Assembly: GCA_002423895.1 (NCBI GenBank)
Contig: DIOL01000033.1
Span: 1-21,058, forward strand
Reading direction: 5' to 3'
DNA length: 21,058 nucleotides
Source of the DNA: Bacteroidales bacterium UBA5515
GTDB lineage: Bacteria > Bacteroidota > Bacteroidia > Bacteroidales > P3
Positions 15,022 through 21,058 of this stretch are shown piece after piece; the stretch's first letter is position 1, and every line of letters begins with the position of its first letter. A program made the position numbers and the translations under genes. The notes under the pieces were generated by a model. It saw only the letters and a program-made list of their open reading frames with translations, was not told the DNA's origin and did no database searches.

Positions 15022-15034
15022 TGACGTTTTGTCA
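15022..15034. promoter_or_regulatory. TGAC-N5-GTCA palindrome upstream of clpB
   Basis: TGAC (15022-15025) and GTCA (15031-15034) form a perfect short palindrome with a 5-base spacer, about 72 bases before the clpB start. Its place before a stress chaperone makes an operator plausible. It is not the CIRCE element, and no matching regulator is encoded here. Confidence 0.35.
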
Positions 15035-15106
15035 TATTTTTCTCTATGGCAAACAAATTGAGGTCTTTATTGGTAATTAGTATAGATGTTAAAATAACAA
15101 ACATAT

Positions 15107-17257
15107 ATGGAAACAAATAAAAAAAATCAAAGATTAGATCAGTTGAATCGTTACGCAAGGAATTTAAATAACGAGGCAAAGAAAGGAAAGTTAGACCCAG
15201 TTATAGGAAGAGATGATGAAATTAGAAGGGTTTTGCAAATACTTTCCAGAAGAACAAAAAACAACCCTATGCTTATAGGTGAGCCAGGTGTTGGTAAAAC
15301 AGCTATTGCAGAAGGTATTGCTCAAAGAATAGAAAGAAAAGATGTTCCTGAAAACTTAAAAGACAAGGAAATCTATTCATTGGATATGGGTGCATTGATT
15401 GCAGGTGCCAAGTATAAGGGAGAATTTGAAGAACGTTTGAAAGGAGTGGTTAATGAAGTAATCAGTTCAGAAGGAGATGTTATTCTGTTTATTGATGAAA
15501 TTCACACATTGGTTGGAGCTGGTGGAGGCGAAGGAGCAATGGATGCAGCAAACATTCTTAAACCTGCCCTTTCTCGTGGAGAGTTAAGAGCCATTGGAGC
15601 AACAACCCTTAATGAATATCAGAAGTATTTTGAAAAGGACAAGGCTCTGGCAAGACGTTTTCAAACAGTAATGATTGATGAACCAAGTGTTCAGGATACA
15701 ATTTCAATTCTCAGGGGATTGAAGGAAAAATATGAAATACATCACAAGGTAAGAATTAAGGATGCTGCAATTATTGCTGCTGCTGAAATGTCGGCACGTT
15801 ACATAACATCACGTTTTTTGCCCGATAAAGCCATTGACCTTATTGATGAAGCTGCTGCAAAGCTAAGAATGGAGATAAATTCTTCACCCGAAGAAATTGA
15901 TGAAGTGGACAGAAGATTGCGTCAGCTGGAAATTGAAAGAGCTGCCATTCGCAAGGAAAAAGATCAGGTAAAAGAAGCACAGCTTACAGAGGAAATTGAA
16001 GAACTATCAAAGGAAAAAGATACACTAACTTCTAAATGGAAAGAAGAAAAGAATTTGGTTGATGCTATTCAGGATGAAGTTAAAAAGATTGAAAACTACA
16101 AGCAGGAAGCTGATTTGGCTGAAAGGAGCGGTGATTATGGAAAGGTTGCTGAACTTCGCTATGGAAAGATTAAAACAGCTGAAAAGGACCTTGATGACTA
16201 TAAAACCAAACTTCAAAGCATACAGGGTGGAGTGGCACTTATAAAGGAAGAAGTTGATCAGAATGATATTGCAGATGTTGTTTCCCGCTGGACAGGAATA
16301 CCAGTTCAGAGAATGATGCAAAGCGAAAAAGAAAAGCTGCTTAGTTTGGAAGAAGAATTGAAGAAAAGGGTAGTTGGTCAGGATGAAGCCATAACAGCAA
16401 TTGCCAATGCCATAAGAAGAAGCCGTTCAGGATTAAGTGATGAAAAACGACCAATAGGTTCATTTGCATTTTTAGGTTCAACAGGAGTTGGTAAAACAGA
16501 GCTTGCAAGAGCCTTGGCTGAACTTTTGTTTGATGATGAAAATCTTATGATAAGGATTGATATGAGTGAATATCAGGAAAGATTTTCAGTCAGTCGATTA
16601 ATTGGAGCACCTCCAGGATATGTGGGTTATGAAGAAAGTGGTCAATTGACAGAAGCAGTCAGAATGAAACCGTATTCAATTGTACTATTGGATGAAATTG
16701 AAAAAGCACACCCTGATGTATTCAATATATTATTGCAGGTTTTGGAAGATGGACGTTTGACCGACAACAAGGGAAGGGTGATTGACTTCAAGAATACAAT
16801 AATAATTATGACCTCCAACCTTGGTTCAGAAATTCTTCAAGAAGCACTGGAAGACGAATCTTCTAATTTTGAAACCACATGGAATAAAGCTCAGAGAGAA
16901 GTTTTGGAACTTTTGAAAAAGACAATAAGACCTGAGTTTTTGAACAGGATTGATGAAATAGTTGTATTCAGACCATTGAAGATTGAACAGGTAAGACAGA
17001 TTGTAGTATTGCAGTTGGAACGTTTAACAAGTCAACTGTCTCAAAAACATATTGACATTACCTTTACTCCAACAGCAATTGACTATCTGGCAGAAAAAGG
17101 TTATGACCCATTGCTTGGAGCAAGACCAGTAAAGAGAGCAATTCAAAAACTTGTAATCAACCAGTTATCAGTTGAACTTATTAAAGGAACAATTTCGCAG
17201 GAAACCAAGATAGAGGTTGATGAAGTAGAGGATAACTTAGTTTTCAAAAGAGCATAA
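15107..17257 (+). CDS. clpB: ClpB-type disaggregase lacking the N-terminal domain
   Basis: 716-residue Hsp100 unfoldase that threads aggregated proteins, normally with DnaK. Full ClpB is about 860 residues. This protein begins directly at the linker before the first AAA+ module (LDQLNRYARNLNNEAKKGKLDPVIGRDDE), so the Clp-N substrate domain is absent. Present are Walker A1 GEPGVGKT (58-65), Walker B LFIDEIHTL, the pore loop with AGAKYKGEFEERL, a complete coiled-coil M-domain (about 265-390, ERSGDYGKVAELRYGKI), Walker A2 GSTGVGKT (457-464), LLDEIEKAH, and GAPPGYVGYEESGQL. The M-domain and the absence of a ClpP-binding IGF loop favour ClpB over ClpC or ClpA. Gln codons are about two-thirds CAG, unlike rny. 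No N-domain fragment is visible upstream. Confidence 0.93.
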   Translation: METNKKNQRLDQLNRYARNLNNEAKKGKLDPVIGRDDEIRRVLQILSRRTKNNPMLIGEPGVGKTAIAEGIAQRIERKDVPENLKDKEIYSLDMGALIAGAKYKGEFEERLKGVVNEVISSEGDVILFIDEIHTLVGAGGGEGAMDAANILKPALSRGELRAIGATTLNEYQKYFEKDKALARRFQTVMIDEPSVQDTISILRGLKEKYEIHHKVRIKDAAIIAAAEMSARYITSRFLPDKAIDLIDEAAAKLRMEINSSPEEIDEVDRRLRQLEIERAAIRKEKDQVKEAQLTEEIEELSKEKDTLTSKWKEEKNLVDAIQDEVKKIENYKQEADLAERSGDYGKVAELRYGKIKTAEKDLDDYKTKLQSIQGGVALIKEEVDQNDIADVVSRWTGIPVQRMMQSEKEKLLSLEEELKKRVVGQDEAITAIANAIRRSRSGLSDEKRPIGSFAFLGSTGVGKTELARALAELLFDDENLMIRIDMSEYQERFSVSRLIGAPPGYVGYEESGQLTEAVRMKPYSIVLLDEIEKAHPDVFNILLQVLEDGRLTDNKGRVIDFKNTIIIMTSNLGSEILQEALEDESSNFETTWNKAQREVLELLKKTIRPEFLNRIDEIVVFRPLKIEQVRQIVVLQLERLTSQLSQKHIDITFTPTAIDYLAEKGYDPLLGARPVKRAIQKLVINQLSVELIKGTISQETKIEVDEVEDNLVFKRA

Positions 17258-17280
17258 TATAACCCAAAACAAATAAATTA

Positions 17281-17314
17281 AAGCTATAATCGTAACTGCT
17301 TATAGCTTTTTTTG
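17281..17314 (+). terminator. Intrinsic terminator of clpB
   Basis: AAGCTATAA (17281-17289) pairs with TTATAGCTT (17300-17308), followed by a run of T to 17313. It lies just before the stop of the convergent minus-strand gene. Confidence 0.9.
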
Positions 17315-17317
17315 TTT

Positions 17318-19039
17318 CTATTCGTAATATTCGTATTCATACCTGACCAATTTAAAAGGATACCTTTCTTCAAGGAGATTCCCTTTATCATCATATTTAT
17401 AATAAATGTTCATGACTTTTGAAGGCTCCTCAAATAATATCTCATAATCTCTACTGAATAATTTATATTTATAATTTGAAATCGTATTAGTAACTACTTT
17501 ATTATTTTTAGATATTGTTTTTTGCAGTTTACCCTTTGAATCATAAAAATAATTCGTTAATGAAGAAAAATTAGGATGATTATATATATATATTATTAAT
17601 CTTTTATTTGAATCATATTCCCATGTTTCAGTTACAGAGTAATCTAATTTATTATCTCTTATGATATCTATTTGTTTGTAAATTAAGGTATCGTTATCAT
17701 ATTTGTATATTATTCTTTTCCTATAAAAGCCATCTATATCTTCTTCTAAAAGCCTTCCTTTCTCATCATATTTATATGTTGTTTGAATATTATTATTTTC
17801 TTCATCGAAACGTTTAATCAATAATCCATTTTCATAAATCAAACTGTCACTGGTAATATTTTCTGAATATAATTCAATGGTTTTTATAAATGTATTTTGT
17901 TTTTCTCTATTGTAATAATACTCCTCTATCACACTTTCTTCCCATTTTATAGATTCCCTTACTCCGCCTACATAAGAATACCTAAATTTGCGAGATAAAG
18001 TATTGTCAGGATTAAAAGTATATTCAAATTTTTGTGTTTGATTATATGGGTCAGTTGGTTCATCAACTATTTCTTGGATTAAGTTGTCGCCTTTATATTT
18101 ATACGTTTGAATTCTGTAAGGAGCATTAACCCTATAAGTTTTTCTTTTAATCAATCTTCCTTTTTTGTCAAATTTTACAACTTCTTTGGTCGGTATTGAA
18201 TTAAATTCCTCCATCCAAAAAATTCTCTGAATCATTCTATTTAAACTATCATAAATGAAATTGGATGTTGAAGATAATTTATTTTTTGAATATGATTCTT
18301 CTTTAATTCTCTTATTTTTAGAATTATATTTATAAATAGTCTTACTTGAACATTCATTATTTTCATATTCTATCTCTTCAATTAAGTTTCCTTTTTTATC
18401 ATATTTATATATAGTGTAATAGTCTTTTGTTTCAGGAGAATATTCTTTAATCAATTGACCTTTTTTATTGTATTCCATAACTTCATAACTACTAAATCCC
18501 TCATACTCATAATTAACATAACTAGTAGAAATATGATTATTATTTGAATCGTAAGTGTACAAAACACTATATGAAGATTTTCCATTATAATCAGTAAATT
18601 CTTCTATTAAATTACTAAATCTATCATATTTATAAAATATTGTTGATTCAATGCTATCATTCTGATACTGTTCAAGTTTTATATTATTTCCTTTCAAATC
18701 ATAGTAATACTTGTTTACTTCAACAATATTCCTATTAAAAAAATCACTATCTAAAATAATGTTTTTATTTTCATTATAATATGTTACACTTCTTTCAAGT
18801 TCTCTTTCATTTTTCTTGTAAATTTTTGTTTCTTTTCTGTTTTGGAAATCTACAAACACATATTCAGAGGGATTTATGGTATCCAAATAACCATCTTTGC
18901 TATTATCGTATGTCTTTATGTAAAATGATTTTACTTTTCCATTTAGTTTATAGTTATTATAATGTTGTGCGTTTGCAGAAGAAATAGTTAAAGAAAGAAA
19001 AACTATTAATCCTAAGAATGCTTTGGAAGAGATATTCAT
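17318..19039 (-). CDS. Exported YD-like repeat protein
   Basis: 573 residues beginning with a clear signal peptide (FLGLIVFLSLTISSANAQ, cleavage near residue 25). The whole mature part is built from degenerate beta-hairpin repeats of about 20-25 residues with the pattern YkYDxkGnLiee, for example YKYDKKGNLIEEIEYEN, YDEKGRLLEEDIDG and YKYDDKGNLLEERYPF. They resemble the YD repeats of RHS proteins, but no RHS core box, toxin tip or sorting domain follows: the protein ends in another repeat (KLVRYEYEYYE). Expected to form a long beta-rich solenoid in the periplasm or at the surface. Function unknown. Aromatic and Lys/Glu content is very high. The gene has its own promoter at 19083-19090. Confidence 0.85.
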   Translation of the reverse strand: MNISSKAFLGLIVFLSLTISSANAQHYNNYKLNGKVKSFYIKTYDNSKDGYLDTINPSEYVFVDFQNRKETKIYKKNERELERSVTYYNENKNIILDSDFFNRNIVEVNKYYYDLKGNNIKLEQYQNDSIESTIFYKYDRFSNLIEEFTDYNGKSSYSVLYTYDSNNNHISTSYVNYEYEGFSSYEVMEYNKKGQLIKEYSPETKDYYTIYKYDKKGNLIEEIEYENNECSSKTIYKYNSKNKRIKEESYSKNKLSSTSNFIYDSLNRMIQRIFWMEEFNSIPTKEVVKFDKKGRLIKRKTYRVNAPYRIQTYKYKGDNLIQEIVDEPTDPYNQTQKFEYTFNPDNTLSRKFRYSYVGGVRESIKWEESVIEEYYYNREKQNTFIKTIELYSENITSDSLIYENGLLIKRFDEENNNIQTTYKYDEKGRLLEEDIDGFYRKRIIYKYDNDTLIYKQIDIIRDNKLDYSVTETWEYDSNKRLIIYIYNHPNFSSLTNYFYDSKGKLQKTISKNNKVVTNTISNYKYKLFSRDYEILFEEPSKVMNIYYKYDDKGNLLEERYPFKLVRYEYEYYE

Positions 19040-19082
19040 ATTGATTTTAGTTTGTATTTTATATAAGATTAATTCTCTTTGG

Positions 19083-19090
19083 CAAAGGTA
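19083..19090 (-). promoter_or_regulatory. Promoter -7 element of the YD-repeat gene
   Basis: The minus strand reads TACCTTTG, matching TAnnTTTG, about 43 bases upstream of the ATG at 19039. Confidence 0.6.
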
Positions 19091-19238
19091 GTAAAATTCT
19101 CTTTTATAAATTGTTTATAAGTTTCACAAAAAGTTTAATGTTTAAATTTATTAATGACACTTATATTTTTTCTCTACTCATAATTATTCAATTTGTGTTC
19201 CTGTAATTATCCAATTAACGTTATTTTGGGAGAATAAA

Positions 19239-19433
19239 GAGTGTGTAAAATAAAACCTTACTTCAGTAAATTAAAGTAAAGAAAGAAAAAATTAAAGTAA
19301 AGAGTTAGTAAATTAAAACAGCGTTTCAGTAAAATAAAACCTTATTTCAGTAAATTAGAATAAGGAGTTAGTAAAATGAAATAAGGAGTTAGTAAAATGA
19401 AATAAGGAGTTAATAAATTAGAATAAGGAGTTA
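19239..19433 (-). repeat. Tandem array of nine 21-bp units
   Basis: Nine consecutive units of exactly 21 bases (starts at 19239, 19260, 19281, 19302, 19323, 19344, 19365, 19386 and 19407) plus a partial unit, without any indel. Units 19365-19385 and 19386-19406 are identical. Others share the cores AGTAAAWT and AATAAGGAGTTAGT. One unit pair forms the inverted repeat CCTTATT (19340-19346) / AATAAGG (19359-19365). No direct-repeat/spacer structure, so not CRISPR. The spacing equals two helical turns. Confidence 0.85.
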
Positions 19434-19445
19434 GTTTGATACTAT

Positions 19446-19476
19446 AAAAAATACCACTCAGTTTCCCAAGTGGTAT
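19446..19476 (-). terminator. Terminator of the type IX-secreted repeat protein
   Basis: ATACCACT (19451-19458) pairs with AGTGGTAT (19469-19476) around a 10-base loop. Read on the minus strand, the stem is followed by a T run (A run at 19446-19451). Confidence 0.85.
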
Positions 19477-19542
19477 CTCTATTTTTAGAATGATTTATTT
19501 GTTTGCTACGCAACTCCTAAATCAAACAATTCAAAATACATG

Positions 19543-21058
19543 TTATTTTTGAATAATAAGTTTTCTTGTTTGATTGATGTTTTTATTCATAATTCTAATA
19601 GAATAAACGCCCTCAGCATAATCACTTAAATCAATTTCCAATTCAGAAGTTCCTTTATTAATCTTATGTCTTTGAATAACCCTTCCAATCATATCATAAA
19701 CCAAAATATCAGCATCAGAATCTAAACCTTCAACTTCCAATTTTGATTTACCATCACTTGGATTTGGATAAAGTTTAGTAGAGATATAAGATTGACTAAT
19801 ATTCTCTATACCAAGATAAGTCTTACAAACATCATCAGTAAACTCACTCTCACAATCACCATTAATAGATTTAACTTTATAACAATAAAGTTCGTTATTG
19901 ATTACATCGTAATCTTTATAAGAAGGATCATTAGTAGTAGTAAGATAATCATCATTGCGATATATAATATAAGAACTACCATTCCCTTGCCAAGATAATT
20001 CAAGATGATTTGACATTACTTGAACATCTAAATTATTTGGAATATTTGGAGTAGGTATTACTGTAAGATTTAATTCTATTATACTATCACAACCATTAAT
20101 AGTTTGTAAGTTTAGTACATATCTTCCAGATGTATCAGCTGTATAAATAATTCCATCAAGAATATAAGATTCACCTTGACAAACAGTATCACTGTATGAA
20201 ACAAAATAAATAGGATTTACAGTTAGAATTAAGTTTACAATACTATCACAGCCCTTAGATGTTTGAAGATTTTGAGTATATAAACCAGCAGTAGAAGCAT
20301 TGAAACCATTAAGAGAATAAACTTCCCCTTGACAGATTTCAGCTGTAAAGTTAGTAATAATTGTTGGGTTAACATTTAAAGTAAGATATATTATACTATC
20401 ACAACCCTTAGTTGTTTGTAAAGTTTGAGTATAAATTCCAGGAGTAGACTCATTAAATCCATTTAGAGAATAAACCTCACCTTGGCAAATCTCAGCAGAA
20501 ATATTAGTAACAGCTGTTGGGTTAACAGTCAAAGTTAAGTTAACAATACTATCACAACCCTTAACAGTTTGAAGATTTAAAGTATGTAAACCAGAAGTAG
20601 AAGCATTAAATCCATTTAAAGTATAAGTTTCACCTTGACAAATTTCAGCAGAAAGATTAGTAACAGCAGGTTGATTAACAGTTAAAGTAAGGTTAACAAT
20701 ACTATCACAACCCTTAACAGTTTGAAGATTTAAAGTATGTAAACCAGAAGTTGAAGCATTAAATCCATTATCTGTGTAAGTTTCACCTTGGCAAATTTCA
20801 GCAGAAATATTAGTAACAGCAGGTTGATTAACAGTTAAAGTAAGGTTAACAGTACTGTCACAACCTTTATAAGTTTGAAGATTTAAAGTATGCAATCCTG
20901 CTGTATTAACATTAAATCCATTTAGAGAATAAACTTCACCTTGACAAATTTCAGCAGTAAGATTAGTAATTGCAGGTTGGTTAACAGTCAAAGTAAGATT
21001 AACTATACTATCACAACCCTTAACAGTTTGAAGATTTAAAGTATGTAAACCAGCAGTA
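19543..21058 (-). CDS. Large type IX-secreted repeat protein, 5' part outside the window
   Basis: About 504 C-terminal residues are visible; the frame stays open to the window edge (the TTG at 20991 is an internal Leu codon, not a start). From the N-terminal side: six complete 51-53-residue repeats plus part of a seventh, each with two Cys (ICQGE and KGCDS) and the ending IVNLTLTVN, probably an Ig-like beta-sandwich with a disulfide. Next comes a fibronectin-III-like segment (LELSWQGNGSSYIIYRNDDY to YCYKVKSING). The last about 75 residues (LYPNPSDGKSKLEVEG to QTRKLIIQK) form a Por-type type A sorting domain. The protein is thus exported by the type IX system to the surface, probably as an adhesin. 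It is followed by its own terminator. Confidence 0.93.
   Translation of the reverse strand, partial: TAGLHTLNLQTVKGCDSIVNLTLTVNQPAITNLTAEICQGEVYSLNGFNVNTAGLHTLNLQTYKGCDSTVNLTLTVNQPAVTNISAEICQGETYTDNGFNASTSGLHTLNLQTVKGCDSIVNLTLTVNQPAVTNLSAEICQGETYTLNGFNASTSGLHTLNLQTVKGCDSIVNLTLTVNPTAVTNISAEICQGEVYSLNGFNESTPGIYTQTLQTTKGCDSIIYLTLNVNPTIITNFTAEICQGEVYSLNGFNASTAGLYTQNLQTSKGCDSIVNLILTVNPIYFVSYSDTVCQGESYILDGIIYTADTSGRYVLNLQTINGCDSIIELNLTVIPTPNIPNNLDVQVMSNHLELSWQGNGSSYIIYRNDDYLTTTNDPSYKDYDVINNELYCYKVKSINGDCESEFTDDVCKTYLGIENISQSYISTKLYPNPSDGKSKLEVEGLDSDADILVYDMIGRVIQRHKINKGTSELEIDLSDYAEGVYSIRIMNKNINQTRKLIIQK
20082..21058 (-). repeat. 153-bp tandem coding repeat
   Basis: The marker TACTATCAC or a near copy recurs at 20082, 20241, 20394, 20547, 20700, 20853 and 21006. 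All steps are 153 bases except the first, which is 159. The two units around 20550-20850 are nearly identical at DNA level, a sign of recent duplication or gene conversion. The array continues past the window edge. Confidence 0.9.

Larger units (their letters stand above)
19040..19542. other. 500-base intergenic region with repeat array
   Basis: No gene is supported. Reading from the left, it holds the promoter of the minus-strand YD-repeat gene (19083-19090), plain AT-rich sequence (19091-19238), the 21-bp array (19239-19433), and the terminator of the following minus-strand gene (19446-19476). Confidence 0.8.

Noticed and set aside
14980..15121. Inverted repeat TTTATTTTGTTTCCAT / ATGGAAACAAATAAA around the clpB leader
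   Set aside because: Only about 11 bases match without a gap and the loop is over 100 bases; in AT-rich DNA this can be chance. Recorded because the right arm covers the clpB start.
14955..15179. Minus-strand frame opposite the clpB start, including a 26-residue basic peptide from an internal ATG
   Set aside because: It runs through the metK terminator and the clpB coding start. No ribosome site or homology is evident. The basic composition follows from AT-rich sequence.
19239..19433. CRISPR-like interpretation of the 21-bp array
   Set aside because: Units are contiguous with no unique spacers, they diverge in sequence, and no cas gene is nearby.

Overview
The window comes from a low-GC member of the Bacteroidota, most likely order Bacteroidales. 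Evidence: repeated promoter elements of the Bacteroidetes form TAnnTTTG, a C-terminal type IX secretion (Por-type) sorting domain on a repeat protein, a lysine-type short phosphoglycerate dehydrogenase, a PG_1098/THUMP-like methyltransferase, and weak Shine-Dalgarno sequences. No tRNA, rRNA, CRISPR array or transposase was seen.

Layout. 1-2260: serine biosynthesis operon serC-serA, ending in an intrinsic terminator. 2260-4730: an accessory-looking insert. It has a long AT-rich leader and then a tight three-gene operon: a degenerate receiver-like protein with two membrane helices, a small lipoprotein and a small helical protein. Degenerate 21-bp repeats lie on its left side and a 149-bp inverted-repeat element on its right. 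4733-6642 (minus): a two-gene overlapping unit, a THUMP-like SAM methyltransferase followed by an exported NAGPA-like protein. 6736-8798: an exported TPR protein and a stand-alone exported patatin phospholipase. 8827-9486 (minus): a LysE-type exporter, divergent from ribBA (9599-10810, riboflavin biosynthesis). 10903-13374: a ZapB-like coiled-coil gene, zapA, a 6S-like RNA and rny. 13629-14903: metK with a strong terminator. 15107-17257: a ClpB that lacks the N-terminal substrate domain. 17318-19039 (minus): an exported YD-like repeat protein. 19239-19433: a precise array of 21-bp units. 19543-21058 (minus): the C-terminal part of a large type IX-secreted protein built of 51-residue repeats; its 5' part lies beyond the window.

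Most of the window is housekeeping (serine, riboflavin and S-adenosylmethionine synthesis, cell division, RNA turnover, chaperone). The best candidates for something undescribed are the 2710-4568 operon, which resembles membrane-effector conflict cassettes but which I cannot assign to a named system, and a family of 21-bp repeats. All three copies of that family that I found lie just downstream of a transcript 3' end and point the same way as that transcript.
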